Assembly: GCA_009869945.1 (NCBI GenBank)
Contig: WIXG01000011.1
Location: 248,001-312,000 of the forward strand
Direction: 5' to 3'
Source: Mesaphorura yosii
Taxonomy: Eukaryota > Arthropoda > Collembola > Poduromorpha > Tullbergiidae
DNA length: 64,000 bases
Positions 38,169 to 49,177 of this stretch are shown here, in pieces. The position numbers were made by a program, and so were the translations under genes. Below the pieces are notes generated by a model. It did no database searches, was not told where the DNA came from, and was given only the letters and a program-made list of their open reading frames with translations. Positions within the stretch are counted from its first letter, which is position 1. Every line of letters starts with the position of its first letter.

Positions 38169-40210
38169 TCATTGTCTTCTAGCTCCAGCGGAGCCTGACA
38201 CTGAACCTAAATGTGAGTGACCATAACGATGAGCATGGCGCTGAGAACGACGATGGTGGTGATGGTGCTGGTGCTGACCGGGCGTACCAGGGGAAATTGG
38301 TGTCGTTTGGGCGTGGACATGGGCGTCAATATTATGATTTGCAGAGACCAGAGCATCCGCGTGATGTGAATGCTCGCGCTCGCGTTCGCGTAATCCATCA
38401 CGATCACGATCTCGATCATGGCGTAAGCTACTGTTGTAAAATGTACGCGAGGTCATCGGAGGTGGTGGAGGCGGCAATGAAGAAGCTGAAAAGTATCCAG
38501 AGTCGTCAGGATTTTCACTCTGCCCAGTTTTATGGTGCCCTTGCGCTGTTCGTGCTGAACCCAAAGCGAGAGTGGTCACAGTCAAAGGAGCGGCGATCTG
38601 CGTCTGGCGCTGAGGTGTATACAAATTCGACCGTCGCCCTCGCGGTGTTTCTGAAATTCTTGCGCTGTTGCTGCTTGGAGCTTCTCGATGCGAGTGCGAA
38701 TGCGATCCTTGATACTCTTGCTGAGGGGTGGCAGTGGCAGGCTGATTATGCTTATCCGGTAGACCTCCATCGCCACCGGCTCCGGCCGACCCTGGTCGTG
38801 TTGCTGCTTGATCTCCCGCTGCCGACGACGGTGGCTGAGTCTCGAGCCATTCGTGGGCGCAAGCTTGGTCAATATTGCACCGACGCGTGATGTCGGGCTC
38901 CAGCATTCGTCTGCGTTAAAATGCATGCATGAAAGTATGAAAGACACGAGACTCGAATGAGATGCTGATAGGCTGTTTCTGACTCTGACCGAATATAACC
39001 CTTGCCAAGATCAGTAACTCTTTTGTCCGAAGGAGGCGGATAGTGCAGATACCGCGTCTGCTGAGCCTGCAACATTTTCGGGACATTTGTCTCGTCGTAC
39101 GGCATGTGGCCAGTCACCATGACGAAGAGAATGCAGCCCAGTGACCACAAATCGTACAGTTTCGGATTGTATGGAATTCCCTGGAAAAGCAAAGCAATGG
39201 GGCGCCATTTTGTATTACGCCATCGCCCATCCACTAGCATAAAGACAAGTCCGTGTTATCTACTGTAAGAAACCTGAATAATTTCAGGGCTCGCATAAGC
39301 CGCACTGCCGCAGTACGTCGAAGATAGGACTCGCCTTCCCTTCTCACGGCAATAACGCGCAAATCCAAAATCCGAAATGTACACTTGATCGCCCAACGCT
39401 TTCATCAGGATATTTTCGCATTTCAAGTCGCGGTGTGCTAAATCCAGTCTGTGCAGGTACTGGACAGCGGAGAGGAGTTGCCTGGACATGCACGCAAATT
39501 GCAATTAATGCTGCTAACGCATCACTTTCAGAATTTACCATATACGCTTTACCGAAAATAGTATCTCGACTTGTTCTCCGAAATGTGCCCGTGTGCCTTG
39601 ACTTGCTCCAGCAGGTCGCCCCTGTCACACCAGTCCATGAAAATGTACACGTTTCCATCAAACTCGACCAAATCGTAGATTTGGATAATATTTTTGTGAC
39701 TAATTTTGCTGAGGATGTCAATCTCTCGAGGAAGGAATTTTGTAACAAAGTCTCCAGACGCAAGCCGTTTGTTGATAATCTAATAGGCAATAATACACGG
39801 ATAGGTTATAAAGTTAAGTGGACAGGAGAGTCTACCTTGACCGCTAAACGATACGACGAAGTTCCGTTTGTCAGGTAGCGAGTTGCGATTTTGACTTTCG
39901 AGTACGAGCCTTCGCCAATAACTTTGCCAATCCGATAATTGTGGTAGTGCAGATACGCCGTGATGGTACTGGGCTTTGGCATGACGGCATTGGCATTGGC
40001 GTTTCGTCCAAGAAGTGAGTCACCACCAAAGCCAGTTTCTGTATCAGCATCACGAACGAACGTCAACGTCCTTGGGGCATTGATGCAGTTGCTACTGCTG
40101 CCAGGAGCGTGGGCGTGGGCGTGACTGGTATTACTGCTACTGGCATAATTTACATTGACATTGGAGTATTTGGCATTAGTATCTGAAGGGTGGTGGGATT
40201 GTGAAGCCAT
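38169..40210 (-). CDS. TSSK: Testis-specific serine/threonine kinase (TSSK) family protein
   Basis: Serine/threonine kinase of the CAMK-related TSSK family, which acts in sperm development in other animals; expression here is inferred. Exons in minus order: 40210-39836, 39779-39553, 39481-39274, 39180-38990 and 38910-38169. Phases agree, giving 580 residues. A low-complexity N-terminus rich in Ser, Asn, His and Ala precedes the kinase domain. That domain has the glycine loop IGEGSYSKVK, the lysine in LAVK at the end of exon 1, the catalytic loop AHRDLKCEN, DFGFAR and the TSSK-type CGSAAYASPEIIQGIPY. It ends at RMLEPDITRRCNIDQACAHEWL. The last exon adds a tail of about 220 residues with poly-Pro, Arg/Asp/Glu repeats and a run of six His. 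Mammalian TSSKs are much shorter. The exon 4 donor (CG|GTCAGA) is non-optimal but is the one that restores phase. Confidence 0.9.
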
Positions 40211-41319
40211 CGGCAGCTTTAACCAACGACAGTTCTTTCGACGACGTTGAATTCTTGTGAGAGTGAGGAGACCCTGTTGTCTGAAGGATTTATCTGGAAG
40301 CCATCTCTATAATCCTGACTCTGTACCATATATTAAGCTAATGGAATGATGATTCTAAGATTATCCTCTTGCTTTGTACAAAAATCCAACAAAAGCTACC
40401 CAGTGAGGTGTCACTGAAGCTATCGGCTAACTAGCGCCTGCTCATGTGCCCTAGCCTAACCACCCTGTTACGGATGTCGGCCATTTTTAAAGGCTTTGGG
40501 GGGTTGGTTGTTGTATCAGCGCCGGAAATGAATGAAGATATGGCAGCGAAGGAACCCTTCCTTGGAAACATGTTTTGCTATCTATCTCCTAAAATTAATG
40601 TAGGAATTCATTTAGCTAATTTCACACGATTTTCATGGAGATTCAACCTTTTGGCACGACAAGTTGTGTCCCTAAATGGTTTGTAGACGCAGATGCTCGT
40701 GGAATATCACCAGAAAATCGAAATGTGGAAGTAGAATTGCAAACTTCACCACCTGAGTCAATAACTCGAATGTTTTCGTGATGTGCTCCAGGTGTCTCCT
40801 CATACTCTCCTGCAACTGTGGAGTGATTGCGCAATAAATTGCATTTTTTCACGCTACATATGATTCTTAGACCATTGACCATTTTTAATTTGGACGGATG
40901 TACTTTTCTGGGATGGTCTTCGAATTACGACATTTGCGTATTGCCTTCTAGAGAAATTACTACAGCTCAAAAGGTATTATGAAATCAGGAATGCAACGGT
41001 TGCATTGGATGTTCGGTCAAAGTTGGAGCTTAAGGAACCAATTCATTCAATCTCAGTTCATCTAAGTTTGTACCATTGTTCGATTCATCTATAGTGAATT
41101 CGTGACACTTGTGTAAATACCACTACGCTACCCCAAATACGAGCAGGACAGGATACATGAAACAAATGAAGCTGCATTGTGCGTCCACGCCTGCCACGTT
41201 TTCGATCAGTTTAGACTCTCTATCTGACCAATCTCCCGTCACTGATCACTGTGAGACGAATGGTTTGAAAGGAGCGAATTCTCCGCTGCACGCTGATAAC
41301 AAAACACAGGGACAGTCAA
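40211..41319. other. Divergent intergenic region (TSSK-like / Star-like)
   Basis: The two flanking genes point away from each other, so this 1.1 kb should hold both promoters and leaders. No coding exon is supported, except that a plus-strand open frame (41157-41501) begins here and overlaps the Star-like start in another frame. Confidence 0.5.
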
Positions 41320-42662
41320 ATGTGGCAGGAGCCTCATCCCCGTCCGCAGCTGGACCAACCCTCGAACCCGAGCATGATCATGAATTCCAAGAGCCATCCA
41401 CGAAGTCTGTCGACGCGATTCCGCCTCCTGACTCCCATTCAGAAGATTCTCTTCGCTATCGCAGTCCTATTCTCGTGTTGGTTCCTGTTGGGATTCGTTG
41501 AAGGGCTGTTTTTTGGCTACAAGCCCGTTAAACCGGTAATGAAGATGGGATACATGCCACAAGAGAAGACCACTGATGCTTGCGATTGCGAGCGTAAGTT
41601 GCACTGTACTGATTTCTGTCTGATTTTCTTGGCAAGTGGTTCATGATTGGTCGTTTTGTGCAGAGAAACTGATGAAGGAGCTTATGCGAGGCCCGCTGCT
41701 GTCGTCGGACAAGCGGCTCATCAAATTATTCAAGTAAGTATCAGCCCAGCTGCCTTCAGCTCTGGCTCCTATATGGATTGACGCCTGAGCATTTTGCTAC
41801 AGGCAGCACTATCTTGTTCCGCCATCGGAGGAGCCGTACAATCTAGCCGACGAAAGCGAGGGCGGACCCGATGATGGCCTATCGGACATCGTCCTTGAGT
41901 TGTTGAACCAGAAGCGTGAAGGGTTTTTCATTGAATCGCGCGTAAAATTGGTGAACGAGGACACGAATAAATTCATTTCCAACACACTGCACCTGGAGAA
42001 GGAGTACGGATGGGAAGGCGTCATCTTTGAGCCGGACACGGACGTGTACAAGAGGCTTCAGAGTAAGAATCGCAAGGCGTACCTAATTCCTGCAGCCATC
42101 TCCCCGTCAACGTATCCGCAATCGGTACGGAATAATATTAGGACTCCAGTACTAGAGAAATTGACCAGCAATGACAAGATGCTTCTTCTTATGTTTTGTA
42201 ATGCAGGTTGGATTCTTTCCAGAAGCCGACAAGATGAGCGAAAGTGATGTCGAGCAAATTCGCAGAGGTCGCAAGAAGTTGAGTGCCCTCATCGTGCAGG
42301 GAATTCCTCTCGCCACAATTATCAAAGTGTTCAAGGTGGACACGATCGATTACTTTAGTCTAGCCGTGCAAGGTCGCGAATTTGAAGTGCTGGGAACAAT
42401 TCCTTGGGACAGAATCAAAATTCAGGTACAGGTTCCAACTTCCAGCGAATTCTAACATTTATCCGTCCGGTTTCAAGTGTAAACCTTCATTTTCTCATTT
42501 TTCGCACACGCTCAGGTCCTGACCATTGAGCACGTTCGTCATCAAACGGTCTTCGACATGATTGGCAACATGATGCAGCAAAAAGGGTACATTTTCATTA
42601 GTTCTGTGGTGGAGGAAAAGTACGAGACATCAATTTACGCCCATCCATCGCTCTTTGAATAA
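41320..42662 (+). CDS. Star-like FkbM-domain type II membrane protein
   Basis: A member of the arthropod Star/FkbM-methyltransferase-like family. Drosophila Star helps export the EGF ligand Spitz from the ER; the role here is inferred. Exons: 41320-41593, 41664-41733, 41803-42124, 42207-42425 and 42516-42662, giving 343 residues. A cytosolic N-terminus of about 42 residues precedes a signal-anchor helix (about 43-62). The lumenal part carries the FkbM fold: GFFIES (155-160), SNTLHLEKEYGWEGVIFEPD, KNRKAYLIPAAISP and DYFSLAVQGREFEVL (from 270). The glycine-rich loop expected after GFFIES is replaced by RVKLVNEDT. The usual acidic residues of the DVEG-type motif are AVQG. Both changes suggest it has lost SAM-dependent catalysis. 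A TGA in frame upstream makes 41320 the first usable ATG. Confidence 0.85.
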
Positions 42663-42742
42663 GAAGAAATAAGAATGAGAACTAAAATTCACTTCTAATA
42701 TGTACAAGTTGCTAGTTGCTATATAGGCTTACGCCATTCTTG

Positions 42743-42748
42743 AATAAA
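42743..42748 (+). terminator. AATAAA poly-A signal of the Star-like gene
   Basis: Canonical hexamer 80 bp past the stop at 42662; the next gene's ATG is only 140 bp further on. Confidence 0.6.
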
Positions 42749-42888
42749 AATTGAAGTTGTCTTACTTGTCAATTTGCTTGCTCTCGACTGTGCAACCAAG
42801 CCAGAACACGGCATTGATTCCGTCGAATTTCCAGTTTCAAGATTTGTTTTCACGAATTTCTCGTTCTCGAGTGGAATTTTAGTGCAAG

Positions 42889-43570
42889 ATGGGAGCTGGA
42901 TTTAGCACAGGTGGATGGGCTCCTGCATTTGCATCTTCTGGTGGCACCAGCAGCAGCGGTAGCGGCGATCAGCCACCTCCGCTCAACGACATCATCAGAA
43001 ACTTGACAGCGCAAGTGGATCGAAGTTCTGACGAGCTGGAACGAGCCATCGGAAACTACGAGGCAAGACGTGCTGCGGGGTTATTGTCACCAGCGTCAGC
43101 TTTGACTTCGAGCAGCGATCGTGATGATGGCCACTTGTACAAGGTGGTGGCACGAAAGACTTGCCGTGTCTGCCGAGATGGTACTCTAAGATGCGGAGCA
43201 AATGCCCACTGCGTTCATATTGGCGTGGTTGGAAGTCAGCATTTGGACATTGAAGGAGCAGGCATTCTTGGCATGGAGCAACGTGAACCTCCCGTTTCGG
43301 CTTCTTCACGAAAACGAGTGCTCTTGAGTAAGACTTTTGGCACGTACGGGTGCGTAAATTCGGGTCCTTCCGGCTGAAGCCCAAAATTCATATTCAATTA
43401 TTGCAGGCAATGGTAGTTCTCTTCTCATCACTCTCTATAACGCTAATGCTCGCTACGGGCCGCGTTACACCGTGGAAAAAGAGGGATGCTGTGACGAAGA
43501 AAATGATCCTGGCTGCGACCGAGAAAGTCGAGATGGAACACCGGATCCAAGGGAACTCCTTCGCCGATAA
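42889..43570 (+). CDS. Orphan protein with N-myristoylation signal
   Basis: I do not recognise this protein. Two exons, 42889-43327 and 43407-43570, give 200 residues. The junction uses a strong donor (TTGA|GTAAGA) and acceptor (TTATTGCAG). A 79-bp intron is removed and the frame runs into a Cys/acidic C-terminus that no unspliced frame reaches. The protein begins MGAGFS, a good N-myristoylation motif (Gly2, Ser6). A Gly/Ser stretch and a possible helix with alternating charges follow (about 35-60). The motif CRVCRDGTLRCGANAHC (about 89-106) is suggestive of metal binding. The end is EKEGCCDEENDPGC plus a charged tail. A less likely reading stays in exon 1 to a stop at 43375-43377. It sits 226 bp after the Star-like stop, on the same strand. 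A membrane-associated role is inferred from myristoylation only. Confidence 0.6.
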
Positions 43571-44623
43571 TTGAGACTCCGGTTTATCAATTCTGGGGCA
43601 TGTCAAGAAGAATGCAGTCCATACTCAAGTTCAGCATGTGGCACCGGCAACACGCCAAGCAGTGGTAGTGGTTGTGAATTGCTGACACATTGGCCGGGAT
43701 GATTGTGCTAGTCAGGTGTAAACTCTAATTTCTTGCTCTACTGTAAATGTTTGTCAAATTGCATTATGCTCTTACTATAAGCAATTACGAAATTGTTTTT
43801 TTAACGAATTCTGAAAATTTACATCTGAATTAAAGAAGTGTTTTCGGTGAGTCACAACAAAATCGTGTACAGAGTTCCAAATGTTGACCTTTCAATCCAA
43901 TCAATACAAATGGTCTAACCTGCCGTTGTATCAGCCGAATGCTCGTACAATGCCGGTGATTAATTTTGCGATCTGGCTCAACTTTGCAATGGTGAACTAA
44001 CATTTCAGCGCGGTTCGCAATTTTATAACTTTACTGACGTACGGAGCATTATTGTATTCAAAAGTTATGACAGATTTACTGAGAAAGAGTTCTGAAGACC
44101 AGATACCCATCACGGATGACGACGGGTCACGGCCACGAAGGTTACATGCTGTCAGTTTAAACCACGCTAATTAATCAATGTGTATTATTTATATCATCAC
44201 AAATGAGAGATAAGTTCATAAGCGCGTGGTACGCGCAGAAGTTGAAAGTGACAAAGTAAATGTAAAGCTGAGGGCAAGAAAAATACAGGTAGATTGTTGG
44301 CTGCATTCAAACCTTTTGCACATTTCGCGCAGGAAACCCGAAATTTTAAAAATGCAAAGACCTTGAACTTGTGACTGCGAGCAATTAGTTTTAATCTCAA
44401 CACTACAGATTAGGAAGCATGATAATTCTCGTAATTAAGTAATTCTGTGCTAACTAGCAAGCTTCATCCTATCACTCAAGCTAATTTCTCAGTGAATTAC
44501 TGAAATGGTGAACTTGCAGCTCCAGCTGGAGTTGGTTCACATTCACGCTTCTGGATTTGCATATGGAATTGGACTTTGATACCTTGGGGCAGGACATCGT
44601 CACTTCCGGGCAATATCTGCATC
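43571..44623. other. Intergenic region upstream of PDPR
   Basis: No supported gene. An ATTAAA at 43829-43834 could end the orphan gene's transcript. The right side is the presumed promoter and leader of PDPR. Confidence 0.45.
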
Positions 44624-47600
44624 ATGAAAGCACTCAGAGTAATTGAAAATCTGAAGATCAGATCAAGGTCATGCTCAACTTCACTCCTAGGGCAAAATGA
44701 CCTTGACTCAAAACCAATTCTCTCCAAGCCGTATTCAACTTCAGGAGTGACACTCCCGAAGGAGGCAAACGTTGTTATTTGTGGTACGTGATTACGCCAT
44801 TGTTTTGTGCAATCAATTAATCATAGCATCAAGTAGGTAATTTAACGGTTCCATTTTTTATCGGCTTAGGCACCGGAATCGTAGGAAACTCGGTGGCATA
44901 CCATTTGGTGCAGAATGGATGTAAGGATATTGTTATCTTGGAGCAAGAAGGACAAATTGGAAGAGGAACTTCACTTTACGGTAAGAAAATTTGTTCTTAT
45001 GCCTTAGCTTATAATCTTTTTGGTTAATTGCATTTTTTCACTTATTTACACATTCGCAGGTTCCGGTACTCTCGCCGTCCTAAAACCGGTCTCAGAACAA
45101 AAGATTATTTCGAAAAGTATTGCCTTGTACAAACAGTTACAAGATGATGGACACGATATTGGATTTCGGGAATGTGGAAGTCTGTATTTAGCACAAAATC
45201 GAGAGCGCATGATTTTATTAAAACGTCGAGTTGCGATTAATATCCCGCAGGGAATTGAATGCGAAGTGAGTTCAGCGCCTTTCTCATTTCATTTCGCGGA
45301 GCTTTGCTCCTTTTTGGACTAAGAGAGTAATTTTAATGAAAAATGTATTTTGTAGATTCTGACCCCAAGACAAATTGAAGAACATCATCCTTTAATAAAT
45401 ACGACTGGAATTCAGGCTGGTTTCTTCGTCCCGTCAGACGCAGTAGCTGATCCAACTGCTGTGAATAATACTTTAGCAGAATTAGCCGAGCAGGGTGGTG
45501 CCAAATACATTAAGAATTGTTCTTATCACAACCTAATCAGTAAAAATGGAAGAGTGTTTGCGGTGGATACTTCTCATGGAACTATACAGTGTAACACATT
45601 CGTCAACTGTGCTGGAATGGTAAGTTAAATTAAATTAATCAATTCGTGGAGCTATTCGCAAAAACTAAAGGAAAATTACTTCTATAGTGGGCTTGGCATC
45701 TTGGACAAACTACAACGCCTCGTGTACGTATCCCGGTGCACCCAGCGGCACACTTCTATTTGAGAACAAATCCGTTGCCAGACTTGGAAGTGGAGCCGAC
45801 GAAACTACCAACAATACGAGATTATGATTCGAGTATTTACATGAGGAACTTCACGGACGGCTCATTCTTGCTTGGAGGATTTGAGAAATTAGCGAAACCA
45901 ATTTTTACCCATGGAATACCACAAGATTGGAGGGAGTCTATACAGCTTGATTGGGATCATTTTGCGCCATTGTAATGATTTCTCTTAAATCCAAATAGTG
46001 TATAGTTTTCGTAGGTGTCTTGTTGAAACCAGGTATTTTACAGATTGGACAGCTGCATCCACAGAGTGCCGAAATTGAAAGAAGCGACATACAAGCTCCT
46101 AATAAACGCGCCCGATAATTTCACGCCAGATGGGAAATGGATTTTGGGAGAAACACCAGAAATCGATAACTACTTTGTGGCAGCTGGCATGAATGGGAAC
46201 TCGTTGCAAGGCGCTGGCGGAATCGGTTATCAATTAGCCAAGTGGATCAGTGAAGGCGAGCCGGGTATGTAAATTAGTAAACGTCAGGACGAGGACATTC
46301 CGACGCAATGCAAACTTGAATCTTTAGTCACAATTTACAACCTCAATATTCACAATTTGCCTACAGAGACTCCGCTTTTGCAATTTGATGTTCGAAGATT
46401 TGTGGATGTGCATAACACGAGAAGATTCTTGTATGAGAGAGTCAAAGAGACAGTTGGGAGACAGTACGCAATCCAGTTTCCATTTCAGTCTGAATATGTA
46501 TTTGGGAGAGAAGTTAGATGTTCGCCGGTGTATTCTTCGTTGAAATCTCAGGGTGCAGTATTTGGCACGAGAATGTGTTTTGAGAGGTAGTTACAGATAT
46601 CACTGTACAGTTCATACAGGTATCTGATGAAAGTTAGAAATGTAACCGTATTTAATTTTATGTACAGGCCACTGTACTTTGATCAGAACCACAAAGGTGA
46701 ATAAATGGCATTATATAAATAATTAATCCTAGCGTAAAGTGAAGGCTCACTGTTCATATTCGTTTCTGTGTAGTTGGTGACGACAAGCCCGCTCAAATGC
46801 CTCCAGGTACTTATTGGAAACCGTTGTTTTTTGACAATCTCCGAGATGAATATCAAGCCTGTCGCGAGGGAGTCGCCGTAATCGATATGTCTTCGTATTC
46901 AAAATTTCAAATCACGGTAAGGACTTCAAATCACCTGTCTCTATTTTAACTGATTGATGCTGAATTGATGAATTGTACAACTCTTATTCCTTACAGTCTG
47001 CACACGATTGTTCTCTGGAGTACTTACAAAGGCTTTGCTGTGGTGATGTGAACATACCGGTTGGACATATTGTGCCCACTGGAATGCTCAATGAGAAGGG
47101 AGGATACGAGAATGACTGCATGTTAATTCGTCAGTCTTTCAGCAAGTAAGCGCATTACAGGTTGGTTTGCTTCATTTATGAAAATCTGACCATTGCTTGC
47201 TTTTAACTTTTCGAAAGCTTCTTCATGATTTGCCCAACGAAGCAACAAACACGAATCGCGGAATGGCTGCACAAGCATGCACCGTCGGATAACACAGTGC
47301 AGTTGAGTGATGTTACGTCTATGTACACAGTACTATTAATAATCGGTCCTAAATCACACGAGCTGCTTTCACAACTAACTGATGAAGACATGAGATTGCC
47401 ACCGTTAACATATAAGGTAATGATTTGTGACTAATATTCTACATACCATTGCCATTATTGCTTATGACTGATATGCAACTTGTTCGCAGACTACAACAAT
47501 CGGCCACGCTACAGACGTGATGGTTCTCTCAGTTACAAACACTGGCGAACCTGGCTATTCGTTGTACATCCCCTCCGAGTTTGCCAATCATGTCTACGAA

Positions 47601-48313
47601 TCGTTGATGCGCTATGGGAAAGACTACGGTATAAAGAATGCTGGGTATTTGACATTGCGTTTTTTAAGAATCGAAAAGTTTATTCCGTTTTGGGCTGAGG
47701 AGATTGACAGTCTTACGACACCATTGGAGATTGGTAAGAAAGTTTGAGCAACCTATTCTAACACCGTGCTTCAGTTGTGTAATTCATTGCTGTACACCAG
47801 GTCGCCAATTCCGTGTGAAATTCGATAAAGAGTATTTCATTGGCAAGGTCGCACTACAAAAGCAATTAGCGACTGGATTGAAAAGACGATTAGTGCACTT
47901 CAGCCTCGACGAAGACTATGACTCGGACAACGACGTTTGGCCGTGGGGTGGAGGTAATTTTGTGACTAAAAATTTACTATTTATCGAATTATAAAACGGC
48001 ACCACTGTTTTCAGAACCCATCTATCGAAATGGCGTTTTCGTTGGGTTGACCACATCCGCCGGTTACGCGTTCACATTGGACAAAATGGTCTGCTTAGGA
48101 TTCATTACAAACCCGGATCCGAAGACAAATCAGATTGTTACGACCGAGTACATCACGGACAAGAACGCGCTGTATCAAATTGACATTGCTGGCAGAAGAT
48201 TTAATGTACATCAGAGCTTGCATCCGCCAAAATTGCCGAGTACGTTACAAGATCCAACGCAAAACTATCATCCAACACTTCGGGAAAAGAATATTTTACA
48301 AGCTAAGCAATAA
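44624..48313 (+). CDS. PDPR: Pyruvate dehydrogenase phosphatase regulatory subunit, mitochondrial
   Basis: FAD-binding regulatory subunit that modulates the phosphatase reactivating mitochondrial pyruvate dehydrogenase. Exons: 44624-44783, 44870-44980, 45060-45265, 45356-45619, 45688-45971, 46044-46264, 46367-46586, 46668-46696, 46774-46916, 46997-47145, 47218-47416, 47490-47733, 47801-47953 and 48015-48313. This gives 893 residues, near the vertebrate length. The N-terminus is basic and Ser-rich, without acids early on, as in mitochondrial presequences. The dinucleotide fold is GTGIVGNSVAYHL (from 54). The DAO-like domain includes VNCAGMWAWHLG, GGFEKLAKPIFTHG and DWDHFAPL. The second half is the aminomethyltransferase-like (GCV_T) region with IDMSSYSKFQIT, PVGHIVPTGMLNEKGGYEND and NTGEPGYSLYIP. 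It ends with DVWPWGGEPIYRNG. Similarity to sarcosine/dimethylglycine dehydrogenases is expected, but these motifs point to PDPR. Exon 8 is only 29 nt. Confidence 0.93.
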
Positions 48314-48314
48314 A
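48309..48314 (+). terminator. AATAAA overlapping the PDPR stop codon
   Basis: The hexamer spans the TAA stop (48311-48313). It may be coincidental; no other canonical hexamer was noted close downstream. Confidence 0.3.
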
Positions 48315-49177
48315 TGAGTTCTTATGAATGATTAGGCTTTAATAGAGGCAATAACAAATGGTGACAGGCGGGTTCAAAAAATTGTTTTTTAGCTTGCTTG
48401 TGAAGTTGCCTTGTTCTTTATAGCCAGAAGCCCCACTTCGGAAGAATACAATTTGTACGACTAGGAAAAGCTTTCTTCGACTGTTGGCGTGAGAAGATAA
48501 AGCTCAACTCGTTGAATTATGTACTTAGTACTCAACTTGTTTCTTCGATTCTTCATGACTAAAACTTTGAGTATTATTTCTGAGTGAGTGAGAAACGTGT
48601 GATGACGAGAAGAGAGGAATTTATGCCTAGTCTTTCCCTGTGTTATGCTTAATGTTAAGACATTAGACATGCAATGTACTAGAATATTCCTAAAAACACA
48701 TCACGAAATTGTATCCTCTAAAGTAAATAGTATATGAGATTCAGTAAAAATATGACACTTTAATCATAATTTGCCTATTCATTTTGGTGTGCATCGACAT
48801 TTATGCGTGAGTCCCACAGTGATTGCGATTGCTTGTGACTTGTGAATAATTTCCTTTTGACGTTTGTCGAAGTCTTGCACTCTAGAGATGGAGCGTATTG
48901 GCGTCGACTTTATCCTGGCACGCACGTGTTCCTGTCTCTGAAGAATTGCGTGCTTACAGAAACTGTTCTCTAACGTGCTTCAAATCATCCGATAGACGAT
49001 TAGACCCTTAAACAAACTTTCGACAGAAAACCATGACGTGAGCGTTATCAAGGCCAAGGGTGAGAGATGAGTTTCAGTGTCATTTCAAAGTCAAACCCTC
49101 CGACTTCGGCTTTTCGAATTTTTTAGTACTGGTCCGAAAGTCCCCGCGTGCACCCAATTAGAGGTTCCATCTGCAAA
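48314..49177. other. Intergenic region between PDPR and the ionotropic receptor
   Basis: No supported coding exon on either strand. Presumed PDPR 3' UTR on the left and receptor promoter on the right. Confidence 0.45.

Noticed and set aside
38213-38890. 225-codon plus-strand open frame
   Set aside because: Antisense to the low-complexity tail of the TSSK-like kinase. It owes its length to the biased composition there and has no domain or splice support.
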